From Ficedula albicollis (taxonomy: Eukaryota; Chordata; Aves; Passeriformes; Muscicapidae), in assembly GCF_000247815.1 (NCBI RefSeq), contig NC_021676.1, positions 3,749,544 to 3,813,543 of the forward strand: 64,000 nt of DNA, read 5' to 3'. Both the position numbers and the translations under genes were made by a program. The notes beneath the pieces are model-generated. The model did not search any database. It was not told the DNA's origin and saw only the letters and a list, made by a program, of their open reading frames with translations. Position 1 is the first letter of the stretch. Every line of letters begins with the position of its first letter. Below are positions 11,719 through 23,308 of the stretch, piece after piece.

Positions 11719-14595
11719 GCTGCCACCTCTGTCACCTGGGGCCCTGAGATTGCCCCAGGTGGAGCTCAGGTTAAAAACCACCCAGTTTGAAAGTCCTGGT
11801 TATGGAAAATCCTGATAAACCCTGAAATATTAATAGAGAGAAAATCAAAACACACAGCCTGGTTGAATAGAAGTGAAGAGTTTTGAGCAAAGCTTTTGAA
11901 TCATGAGGGGTAATTACAGAGATGAACATTTAAGTCTCATATTTTGTGGCTTAATATACTATTGATTTCTGAAACTCTTTACCACAGTTCTCAGAACTGC
12001 TTCTGTGCAGGAGCTGGCTCCACATTCATCCCTGACTTTTAATCACTTTTGCTTTAATTCTGTTGCCTGTACAGTGGGTAGAGACTTTGTAGGTTCATTT
12101 TGTTCTAGGCTGCTTTTCCTGCTCAAGCCCTGTCCTGTTTTCCCTTCAAACTCTTAAATCTCCTCTTAAGTCATGACAAAACTTCCCATGACAGAAAATG
12201 CTCAAGGCTGCTCTTCAAGGCAGTGTGAGATACTAAAGGGTTAAAGGAGAATCCTCTAAAAGGAAATGCAGGCAGGGGAGTGAGTGGTTTGGCCAAGTGC
12301 AAGTAGATAAAATTCTGTTTTAGAGTGAAAGCCTTTCCACCACGTGTGAGAGTGTGTTAGCAGGACTGCAGGGTCTCCGTGGACATGACTCAGAGAGCTC
12401 TTTCTGTTTAATTAGGCAGGAGAATTGTGACATGTGCCTTGGAATAACAAGAGTTTGGAGCAAATTGCAGTGAATATTAGAGCCTTTGCAGAAGGGAAAG
12501 CAAAGCAGAAATTTAACATTACTTCTTTTTTTAATTAGAAAATAGGTTTTTTCCCTTTCTTCTTACAGTGTATGAATCATTACTATTTCTTATTTCATTA
12601 TTTGAGCCCTTTCCTCCCTCCTGGAGCGGGTTGTCCCTGGTTGCTTTGCTTCCTGGCCAAAGATAAAACTACCTGTGAAGTCAGCAAAGCCTGTTAAATA
12701 AGTTGTCAAAACACGAACTGTTTCATACCTTGGAGCTCAGTAAGGAAGCCAATTTTATACAACTTAAAAATGAAAGTCTTTCAGTGTCACCTTGCTGGAA
12801 AACCTGGAGATAGACTGCACACAGCTCCTGTTCATTATGCTGCACCTGTAGGCTATCCAATTTCTGTAAGGAGTGGTGGAAGAAACATCACAGCCACAGC
12901 AAAACTGCCATGATAAAAGGCAGGGTTTTTTCTTCAGGAACAGGTTTTAAATTAAGATGAGAAGATTGTAAATGGGGTTGAATGGTGTTAGAGAAGGATT
13001 TGGGCAGATCTGTGTCAGACATCCCTGGATGTGGCAGAGAAGCCTGAGTTTCAGATCTGTGAGAAAATAGCACCTTGAGTGAAAACTCGAGCACTTCAGA
13101 GCACGTGTTCCACTTGCTGTCTCTGCAGCTCTAGCAAGGGCTCTCTTCTGAAGTCTGACTGAAGGCAGTTTTTTATTTGATGAGACTTTCCTGTTAATTA
13201 CACGTGTGAGCTGCATTCCATTTGCACACATGGAGGTGTGGGAGCTGACTGGAAAGTACAAGAATTAAATACTGGTTGTAAGTAGAGGCAGCAGTTTTAT
13301 ATTTCAGTTGGAATAGCTTCATCTTAAAGCTCAAAGCTCTAAACATCAGTTTTTCCTAAAAATGCAGCTAGTAGAACCTATCCCTGCTCACATGAAGGTC
13401 AAGGGGCAAACTGAGAATATGGTTCTTATTTAGAGATTTGATTCAAGAAAGTTTGTTTAAATGCCCCCAAGCCAGAGAATATAAACAGAGAATATTAACA
13501 AAAGGCACTTTTAAAATAATCAAATGCTAGCAAGAGCACTATCACTTTGAACTGTGATAACTGTGCCAGTCTGCCTTTGCTGCAGCACTAATGAGTGCTG
13601 ACACCTTAGAAAATGTCTCATTATAGGGCAGGGACTCCTTGCAGAAGTCTTGATGTTTTTAAATACAAATAATATCATTTAGGGTAAAAATGTAAAGGGT
13701 AATGGTTTCTTCAAAACAAATGTCTAAGCAGGAGTTGACATTGATGTATAGAAAAGATATCTAAAAGGAGAGAAAAATGCTTTTGACTGCTCATGGGAAT
13801 GTCAGTGGAGAGTAAGGGACAAAGCTGGAAAACAAACAATGAATGTTACCTTTTCGGAGGGGGACAATTTTCTACAACACCCCAGAACAAAACCCACTCC
13901 AGCTGGGTCCAGCTATACCAAGATGCTCCCGAAATCACTTGGTAGGGAACTAATATAGCCTTTATATATGTGGCATCATAGCACTGAAAACAATTCTCTC
14001 TGTAGTTCTAGAAAGTATCTAGATGCCAGTATTAACTGTCATTAAAACATGGCCTCAAGTAGGGCAGGTTTTCCAGAACATTTTTCAAGGAAAGACCTCT
14101 GCAGGCCTTGTTTTTTTGTTTTGTTTTGGCTTTGGTTTTGTTGGTTTGTTTTTTTTTTTAACAGCAGGATCTGATTCAAGATGGATTTTCTATGGAAATA
14201 TATTTATCTGATGTTGCATCTGAGGTGGTAAGAATTATAGTGTGACTGATGAGCAGCACTGAAGGTCTTATCTTTGTTCCATAACCAGAGGAGCCAAGCT
14301 ACAACTCTTCATTTCCCTTGTTTTCCTATCTGCCCTCATCTGTCATGCATCACAGTTCCTGATTGATTACTCATCCTATCCCTACATTAAGCATGCACAC
14401 AAGCACCAGTAATTATTGAATCTCTGTGTTTACAGCTCCTGCTGCCTGTTTGTGCCTCACAGGATATTTCCTGGTCTGCACATCCTCTTGTGATATGTGA
14501 TAAGAAGGAAGGTACGTAAGAGGAAAAATAATTGGCCAAAGTGCAAAATTAGGTAGGAGTGCAAGCTCTTCTTTAACTTTGAGGGAATTTTTTAA
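11719..14595. other. Unique non-coding stretch
   Basis: No gene, RNA or clear transposon. A short T/G-rich slippage tract lies at about 14108-14160. Confidence 0.5.
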
Positions 14596-14773
14596 TAGTT
14601 ACCTAAGGCTTGGAGGTTGGAACTTTGCTGCCCAGCATATTTATAACATCTGGGAAAAGGATTTGAGCTATAAGTTGTTAACAGTAGTTACCTAAGGCTT
14701 GGGGGTTGGAACTTTGCTGCCCAGCATAATTATAACATCCGGGAAAAGGATTTGAGCTATAAGTTGTTAACAT
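14596..14773. repeat. 89-bp tandem duplication
   Basis: Units are 14596-14684 and 14685-14773, abutting, with three or four substitutions (about 96% identity). The unit begins TAGTTACCTAAGGCTTGG and ends GTTGTTAACA. I recognise no transposon in it. Confidence 0.95.
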
Positions 14774-15012
14774 TTCCTGATGGTGCTGAGCAGCAGATTA
14801 TCACACTCAGGCCCTGGAAGTGAAGAGTTGTAGATTTGAACAAAAAGTCAGCAAAGTTCAGTAACTGGGCAGTAACAAGGCCCCTGAGATTCAGTACAGA
14901 GAAATGTCAAATTATGCACTGCTGGATTGATGGGCTCTGAGTTGTGCCCAAGAGCAAGATCCTGGGTTATGATTATAACCTCATGGAAATGTAAAATTAT
15001 GCACAAACACAT

Positions 15013-15081
15013 CCCCCCCCACCAAAAAAAAAAAAAAAAAAAAAGGGGGGCCCCCCCCCCAAAAAAAAAAAAAAAAAAAAA
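15013..15081. repeat. Homopolymer mosaic C8-A21-G6-C10-A21
   Basis: C at 15013-15020, then ACC, A at 15024-15044, G at 15045-15050, C at 15051-15060 and A at 15061-15081. The order of pure blocks with sharp edges is unlike a normal degraded poly-A tail. It may be a slippage product or a sequencing or consensus error. Confidence 0.9.
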
Positions 15082-17572
15082 GAAGGAAATAACTCTGTGG
15101 ATGTTCAGCTGCAATTGCTTTGCTGTTGCAGGATTTCCTGATATCTGATTGTGGTCACTGAGAGAAGGATAATATTTGGGGTTGACCCCAAAGGATCTCT
15201 CCCAGTGGCACACCCTGCTCTGCATTCACTGCTTTGTGCATCAAATACAACAAGAGCTACGAGCAGACCAGCATGAAACAGATGAAAAAGAGTGTAAGAA
15301 CACAAGGAAATGAGCAAATTTTACAATTCTATCTAATTTTAGACTGAATTTATGGAGTGAAAAGAGGAATCACACCAGATTTCTCAGTGCATAGCTATTG
15401 CTTTAACAACCAAAAAAAAACCCCAACTGAACACATGTTGAATTCTTCTATAAAAAATGGACCTTGTAGTACTGAAATCCCTGGGTGTAAGCCATGTATA
15501 AATATATAAATGCATCTTATAAATGCACATTCTGGCAAAAAAAAAAAAAAATAGATAGAGCATAAGGATTTTTTGCACAACCTCAATAATATATATTAAA
15601 GCAAGAAATGAGTCATACATAACTTAAAAGAAACACAAAACACAGCAAAGGAAATAACACAGATTTCTTTATTTTTTTTTTAAATCATTCCCTCCTTGAC
15701 TCCAGAAATAGCCTTTATATTTCATTTTCTAGTTATATTGACATCGTTCCAGCCAACAAACCCAAATGATATGGAAGGATGGCAAATGGAATTGCTTGGG
15801 GTACTAATGGAAGAATTCCTGTTATTTTTATGCCTTTCAGCTGAGTTCAAAGATTAGTGCTGTAAGCACAGTTAAAATATATCAAGTGGTAGAAAATTAA
15901 TTATGAATGAACTTTAAGTAGAGACTGTTAAACTTCAGTGGTTTTTAATATAGAACAAACAGCAATGAAAATTATTATCATTATAGATGCTGACAAAGAA
16001 AGGCCTTAAAGGACCTGAAAAGTGTCATGGCTGTGACACATTTATGTGGGTTTATCTATAAAATGAGAGCCTTTGTTGCTTTTCAGGAATGGAAACCCGC
16101 TGGTCCCCCACAGAGCTAAAAGCAGATGGGATTTTAGAGGCAGTGTTGTTACCCTGAGAGTTTTTGAAGTTAAATTCAGTTTCTAGTTTGGTTTCTGAGC
16201 ATCATCTGTGGTTTTTATGCTAGTCAGCCTTGGTCAAACCCCTTAGGGCTGAGATTTTATTGATCTTCCTGACAGATGTCCTGTACTCTAGGGTGAATTG
16301 CTGCTTAAGCAATAAATACTTTTAAAAATATATTCCCCACAGTCAGGGAGGAGTGATTAAGACAAAAGAGCTCGACAGCTATTGCCAGAATTTGCAAGCA
16401 TTTGTTGCTATGGCTGTAATTAAAATCCTGAATGAAAATCAAGCTTTTTCGGCCAATTTGTGCCATCCATAAAAAAAAACAAATACCAATTTATTCCCAA
16501 AAATTGTCTTCAGCACATTTTGTTGTTTATCAAAACAAATACTCATCTAAATGCTGTCTTGATTTTGTTAATTATATTCCCACCAATACACCAGAGACTA
16601 TTCTTTCAGAATATTAATTTCTTTATGGAAATTAGGAAGGAGGTTAGAAATAATGTTGCTGTTGCAAACCATTTATCTGTTCTATGGTGCACAGAGATCC
16701 AATTTCAGCTGATTGTAGGATGATAATTGTGGTTACTGTTGTCATTAGATTTTTTAGAAGGGAATAGAGTTTGTAGCTTGTAGCTTGCAGGACTGGTATT
16801 TTCAAATGGAAATTTTTTGTATGGACCTTGTTCAAGAAATACTTAAAATTTCCAGTCAGAACCAATTGCCATTCTTGCCTCCAGCAGCCCTGTGCTCACA
16901 GGACTCATTATTGTGCTTCTCATGCTGTTTTCCATTCATCAGACACAAAGTTTTTAGGTTTTTTCATACCAAGATGGAGAGGTGACAAAAACATGGTCCA
17001 GGGTTTTTGGCTCTCTGATAAATAATTTTTATTCCAACACTGTAATAAAATTGCTCTCTGTGGGCATTCATCTCGTGGACTTATGGGCTGGCATTTATTT
17101 AGCCCATCAAATTTGCAGCAGTGAGGGAACTATTCCAAGATCTAAGGTGAATAGTGCACAATAGGTTGTAGAGAAGAGGTTTGCCAGGTTTGTATTTTGT
17201 TCCAACACAAGGGTGAAGTTTGTTGTATAAAATACTAATAACAAACCTACTGGTACCTCTTAAAATATAGTTAATTATTTATTTATAAATCCATTGTGAC
17301 TTAATGCTTCCCTGAGCAGGAACAGAGGAGAACAGGAGCTGCTCCCTCTCCAGGAACAGAGGAGAGAGCTGAGCTGTGTCTCGATACTTGATGGCTGAGC
17401 AGCTGTGTGAAAAACAGAATAAACCAGCTGTAGTGACCACACAATTCTGGGGTTTTGAGCAGAAACAGAGATCCTTGTACTTTGGTTGGCCAGGATGTTC
17501 AGAAATCCTATTAGTCAGGAGGGGTGGGCAGAAGAGTATTTGTCAGAAAAATACATTTTGTGTTCTGTCTGG
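15082..17572. other. Unique non-coding stretch
   Basis: No supported gene. Short A runs occur near 15410 and 15538-15552 and AT-rich sequence elsewhere. Open frames stay below 90 codons and match nothing I know. Confidence 0.5.
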
Positions 17573-17652
17573 ATCACAGAATCACGAGGTTGGAAGAGAC
17601 TTTCAAGATCATCGAGTCTAACCCATGTTCTAACACCTCAACCAAGCCAGAG
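17573..17652 (-). mobile_element. CR1 LINE 3' tail, about 80 bp
   Basis: Plus-strand ATCACAGAATCACGAGGTTGG followed by AAGAGACTTTCAAGATCATCGAG and TCTAACCCATGTTCTAACACC is a classic reversed avian CR1 terminus. The element is severely 5'-truncated. The sequence after about 17652 no longer matches. Confidence 0.85.
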
Positions 17653-19420
17653 CAGGAACAGTCAATTAAATAGGCAGTCAATTACAATGCTGAAGGGGAA
17701 ACTAAGGCAAGGAGCAGAGGAACCAAGCAGATGAAAGACAAGTGATTATTTCTTATCTAGGAAATATTTCTTCAAACAAAATAGATTTGAAAGAAGCATC
17801 ACTGGGATGTTTACATGGAGAGAAAATGGTTCCTTAAATGACTGACTTCTTATTTCTAATGTTTTCAAATTTGGAAGCTAATGCTCTTTCAGCAATTCAG
17901 TAAGGGATACCAGCAAAGTCATTTTCATTGCCTATTTAAGCAATAAATGACTTTAGTCTTCCTTATGAAGATGTTTCCAAACACTAAACAGTAACAATGA
18001 AGTAAATTTCGTATAAAAACTATTCCTTCTATTTCTGTCTTTTGGTAAATAAGAAAACCCAGTTACATTTTTATCATTTTTCAATTGCTGTAACTTTTGT
18101 CTGACTGAATGCATAGAGCTGATGGCTTAACAAAACAGTTTTAGGATGAGCATAAGTACCCAGGATCCAGGGATAATTGCTCCTAACTTGCTGTTGAAGC
18201 ATTTAGTGACTTTAGTAGGTTACATCATGGCATGTCTTATGAATTCAATCCCTTGTCTAGGAGGAGATTTTACATTACTAGAAATGGAGATGGAGACAGA
18301 GTAGTTTTATTTCTTATGTTTTCCAGTTTTACCGGTTCTGCCCAGTTCCTGTTCTGTCACTTGTGCAAGTTTTGAAGATGTTTGTCACCAAATAAATGAG
18401 CTCCTGTCCTTTGTATAGTTAGAGATCTCAAACTGTGCACAGCTTTTCTGGTGCATTAAAGTCACGATCAAAAATTATTTGAAGTTGGTGTATTAAAGAA
18501 TATCTGTCATCAAACTATATTAGCAACACTGAATTCATTTCCATGGCCTTTTTTTCTGACCTTCTCAAATAATACTCCTAAATGCATTTGGATTTAAAGG
18601 AATTCAGCTTTAAGCTTTTTGTGGTCACGTGTTTACTATTTTTGGACAAATATTCAAGTTAGGCTTCAGAACTTAATTTCTGAAATAAGTTATTTGATGC
18701 ATGACCTGAGTTTGCTTCCATGTATGAATATTATATGAAAGGATTAAGACTGGCCTCTGGAAAGCAATCCTAGTTCTCTTACAAGACACCATTCCTTTTC
18801 TCAGGCAGCTTTGATCTGCTATTCTTTAAAACCAGGCAGATTTTCCTTTCTTTAGTAGAGGTTTTGTACTGGATATCTGCTTAGGAAACTAAGTGATATA
18901 TTCAAATTCTTAATTAACACTTAGTGAAAGACTCTAATCCATACGAGATGAATAAACATCCAAATATGAATAACTTAGAAAAACTCATCATAATAATGAC
19001 TAAATCAGAATAACTGAGTAAAAGATGAATAATAAAAGCTGTGCTGCAAACGATAAAAATATTGCTGTCAGCAAAGAAACAGAATTTCTGAAAAAGTACT
19101 GAAACCACGTTTCAAAAAAAGCCCCCAGACATATTCTAGGGTTATGTAAGAATTACTTCTTATGTCTTTTCTACCTCTGTTCAACTTTAGAGTGGTTCTT
19201 CCTCCCAAGGCTGTTCCAGTTCAGAGCTCATTGCCAATCACTCCACTCTCACCCCAGACACACCAAATGCTTTACTGTGGTCAGGGCTCTGTAAAACTGT
19301 CAGAGGTGCAGGAAATGTGGTGTTTGTGTCCTGGCTCTGCTCCTCTGCAAACTGCCTGTCCCCACTGAGGAGCAGCTGGAATGGAGGAAAGGTTTTGCAG
19401 GGAATGAGGCAGGAAAAAGA
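17653..19420. other. Unique AT-rich non-coding stretch
   Basis: I see nothing supportable here. There are no long open frames and no repeats beyond scattered AT richness. Confidence 0.5.
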
Positions 19421-19567
19421 GAAAGGCAGAGAATTGAAAGGTGTGAGAGCACCACAGCCAGGAATGCTTGGGGAAGGGTGTCCTGAGGGATTGGAAAGAC
19501 GGAGAATTGAAAGGTGTGAGAGCACCACAGCCAGGAATGCTTGGGGAAGGGTGTCCTGAGGGATTTG
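19421..19567. repeat. 73-bp tandem duplication
   Basis: The GAGAATTGAAAGGTGTGAG block starts at 19429 and again at 19502. The unit runs through CCACAGCCAGGAATGCTTGG to CCTGAGGGATT, with two or three differences. The GC-rich unit yields repeated residues in several frames, none meaningful. Confidence 0.92.
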
Positions 19568-20636
19568 GGTTCTGAGCCAGTGGAGGGGAAAGAGTGTGTG
19601 TAAAGTCTGAATGAAGAGCAGTTAGTTGGACTTGAGAAAAAAGGAAATAGTTTAAGCAGTTAGGGAAAAATAAATAAATAGGTGCATCCTTATGATTTTC
19701 ATCCCACAAGTTTAACCCAAGCCCCACTGAACAGCCACATACAGAAAAGAAAAAAACAAACACTTTGGTGACTTATTGACAGACAGATCAAGTCAGCATT
19801 CAAAAGTAACATATGGAAAAACTTCAAATTTTTTCAAAGGACACTTTTTTCATTATGCCTTCCATAACAAGAATGGAAATCAGGACAGGATCTAATCATA
19901 ATTCACATTACTTGCAGAGTATCTCCTCACAGGTGCAAAAGTTCTCACAGCCACCACAGATTCTTTATTTTATCTGGTCTGTTCTGCACCATTGCTTTGC
20001 CTCTCAGAGCTCCCTGCTTTCTGACCTAAGCACACAGTTTGCTTGCTGGATTACAGGAGCAGCTTCAATCCTCCCCAGAGACTTTCTGTGTGTGATATCA
20101 GCTCTCACAAGCTGATAATGGTGTCACCAATTCTTTCCCATTTTGATGTAGTGTAATACAAGCTGTTGAACAAGTCTTCATGTCTCAAGCCGTTTGATGC
20201 AGTACATTTATTTTGTAATTCTAAGAGTTCTCAAGATGAACCAGACAAGTGTTGACAGCATGAACAGTAGGCACAAGGGGAAAAAAAGCAAAAACTGGAA
20301 CTGACGGTATTGGAATTGTAATTACAGTTTTCAGCATTTGATGGTTGAAAAAACATTTTTATAAAGTTAAGATCCTTAAATCCCTTAAACTAAAAGCTGA
20401 AATATTATCTGCACTGCAGTTTGCTTGTCTCTGATTTTGCTGGGCTTGGGAGGCACTGGCATTCCTTTGTACCTCACCCTGTCAGACAGCAAAGCCACCC
20501 CAAACCCTCGTGGGCCAGGCTGTCTGAGCCAGACAAAACTCTTCTGCTCCCCAAAATGCATGGGCGAGGTTGTTCAAAGAACAGGGAGAACATTTCCTTC
20601 TGCTAGAAACTTCTATCAGCCTTTTCAGCCCAAAAT
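19568..20636. other. Unique non-coding stretch
   Basis: No gene or known transposon recognised. Confidence 0.5.
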
Positions 20637-20818
20637 GTGGTATTTTCAAGGTGTTTTCTACATTGGAAAGCTGATATGGAAGTATTTATTGGAGTACCAT
20701 CTTTCTGCTCTTATTTTGTAAGTCTTCGTGGTATTTTCAAGGTGTTTTCTCCATTGGAAACCTGATATGGAAGTATTTATTGGAGTACCATCTTTCTGCT
20801 CTTATTTTGTAAGTCTTT
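20637..20818. repeat. 91-bp tandem duplication
   Basis: Units are 20637-20727 and 20728-20818, starting GTGGTATTTTCAAGGTG and ending AAGTCTT. There are two internal substitutions (TACATT/TCCATT and AAAGC/AAACC), about 97% identity. Confidence 0.95.
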
Positions 20819-20879
20819 GTGTATCTGATTTTATTAAAATTTAATTTTAACTATCATTTCACAGTTGACCCTGCCTCTG

Positions 20880-20951
20880 ACAGGAAGGTTGGGCTAGATG
20901 GGCTGGGACCTTCAGAGGATGTCCCCAGCCTGAACTGATCCATGATTCCAA
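20880..20951 (+). mobile_element. CR1 LINE 3' tail, about 70 bp, plus strand
   Basis: AGGTTGGGCTAGATGGGCTG, then GGACCTTCAGAGGATGTCCCC, then CTGAACTGATCCATGATTCC corresponds to the terminal part of CR1 (the GGTTGGACTAGATGATCT...ATTCTATGATTC pattern) with point changes. It lies just downstream of the 91-bp duplication. It is heavily truncated and old-looking. Confidence 0.75.
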
Positions 20952-22910
20952 TTTGTTACATGTGTAACTGCAAAGATCTGTGAATTAGACTGTGGCAATC
21001 CAGGTTTACCCCAAGAAAAAGGCCCCACAGAATTGCAGTCATTGGGGTTTATCCCTTTCTCAGTGACTTTTGGATGTACCTATTTATGAATATTGGTATT
21101 GCTTAACAGTAACATTTACAAAGAGCCTTAAAAATGCTGTGAGCTTTAATCATGCTTTACTTGCTGCTTCTATTTGCATCAATGCAGCCATCCTTAAATG
21201 GAATTACAGAGTAAAACCACCCCACTGCTCAGTTCAGAGAGCAAGCCAGCTCTGAGATTTCCTAGAGTTTCACCAGACCCAAGCAGACGGCTGCCTTGAG
21301 ATGCTGCCTTTCTCCCCGGTGCATATTTTTGCAGGTTATTTTTAGCGCAGTTATTCGTGGTGAGCACTCCAGAGCGCTTGGGAGAAGGTGCTAAGCCGCA
21401 GTTGCAGGCAGGGAGCAGCAGCAGGCAGCTGTGGCCAGGCTGTGTTGCTGTGCAGGTGTGTGTCCAAGAGCTGTGGCAGGGGAAGGGACAGAAATCCCAG
21501 CTCTCCCATCCCACTGACCTTGCTCAGCAATCCTTGTCTGCACCATGCCACCCCAGCCATCACACTCTTGGCTCTGCTCGCAAATAGAATGTGACACACA
21601 GACTTTGATGGAGATGATCTCCCCTTCTGGGTATTTACGCTTCAGTCTGTGGGCTAAATTTGGGGACCTTTCTGTCTAAAAATTCTCTGTGGAGGATATG
21701 AAGTGAGGGAGGGGAAAAAAACACCACCAAAACTCCTCCAGGGGATGGTGTTCCTTGATATTATTATTCCTTGGACATTCTCCATGTAATTTATAGTATC
21801 TTCAGCTAGCTAATGGAACAGAACTGACACTGTCTTAATATTTGACAAGCTAATTATCCCACATGTAGTAAACAAGGTTTTATGTAAAGACTTCACATTT
21901 TCTTAAGTGAAACAGAAACAGACAGCCCTGTTCCTTTTCTGAGCAAAACACTCAAGTGTTGCACACTTCACATTATGCAGTTTTATTTTTGATGTTGCAG
22001 TCAAGTAATTAAATTCTATTTTATCTGGCTGACTTGAAGACTCATTGCATCGACCTTTTGAGTGCTGCTGCTGAACAATTAGTGGCCATAAGGATTATTT
22101 TATGCAGGTGTGCTCTGTGGCCAAGTGGCTAATGCAAACTTTTAAATATAATTTATAAACTTTTGATTATTTCCTAATAACTATATATTCTCACAGATGT
22201 ATGTATTAGATATAAAAGACTCACTCACCTTTTCTGTGCCCCACAGTAAGTTGGTTTTTGTTCTCTAAAATGGGCATCTGTGGACTCAGCTGCTTCACAT
22301 ATCCTGGCCTCACTGCCTATTTTTATATTCTGTATTTACAGAGAGTATATTTGACCCCATCTAGCCTGAAATCAATTATGTCTCATCAGAAGAGACAGAG
22401 AGTTAAGGAACCTTGTTTTGCATGGCTGTAGCTGTATTAATAAGCAGTTTCCAAAGGGAAAATGGTCAATTCCTCAAAAGCTATTAGTTCTTGCTTTCCT
22501 GCCCCATAGCATGCTCCTGTGAGCACAGAATACTTATTAGACATGGTTTGTAAAAACCCGACTTAAAATGATGCATTATCTTGCTCTATGCAGAGATTTC
22601 TGAGGGATATTTTTCCTTTGGTAAGTCTTTGACAGTGTGAATGAAGGCAGTATTTTCTTGTTGCAGTCTGAAACTGTTCAGATTTTAACAAAAATAGTTA
22701 AATATCCTGATTCAGGGATTAAAAAGCAATAAATATATTGGCTGTTTTTCAGCAGATGGCACAATATGCCTACCAATACTTAATAGCAGAAATCATGAAC
22801 TTCTTAAAAAAATTAAAATAACCAGACAGATTGTTCTACAATTGAATGTAAATCTTCTAGATATCCATGCAATATTTACAGGAAGAGCAAGAGGATTGCA
22901 AACCTCCTCT
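20952..22910. other. Unique non-coding stretch
   Basis: A GC-richer patch at about 21340-21560 gives several overlapping open frames on both strands (60-106 codons) with no family features. I take them as chance. About 22000-22170 is AT-rich, smooth, non-repetitive sequence that could be a conserved non-coding element, but I cannot test conservation here. Confidence 0.4.
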
Positions 22911-23308
22911 TCCCTGTGATATCCCCACATTTATTCTCCAAATGTGCTCCTATGGGGATCAGCTCTACTGCATCAGCAAATTAGGCAAGAGCAGTGCTTT
23001 TTATGGATGCTGCCAGCAAGGTGGGGGAGATGTTTTGGTATGAACTTTCCTAAAGAAACCTCTCTGAATCTGATCTCTCCTCCTTGTGATATCCCCACAT
23101 TTATTTCCAAATGTGCTCCTATGGGGATCAGCTCTACTTCCCTGTGATATCCCCACATTTATTCTCCAAATGTGCTCCTATGGGGATCAGCTCTACTGCA
23201 TCAGCAAATTAGGCAAGAGCAGTGCTTTTTATGGATGCTGCCAGCAAGGTGGGGGAGATGTTTTGGTATGAACTTTCCTAAAGAAACCTCTCTGAATCTG
23301 ATCTCTCA
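22911..23308. repeat. A-B-A'-A-B higher-order duplication
   Basis: Block A (59 bp, starting TCCCTGTGATATCCCCACAT) lies at 22911-22969, at 23081-23138 (A', one base shorter and with one substitution) and at 23139-23197. Block B (111 bp, starting GCATCAGCAAATTAGGCAAG) lies at 22970-23080 and 23198-23308. The period from first to last A is 228 bp. The simplest history is an A-B-A' array, or a duplication of A alone, followed by a larger duplication. The copies are nearly identical, so this is recent. Confidence 0.95.

Noticed and set aside
22911..23308. Spaced repeats considered as a CRISPR-like array
   Set aside because: The repeats are 59 and 111 bp, the spacers are themselves copies, and the genome is eukaryotic.
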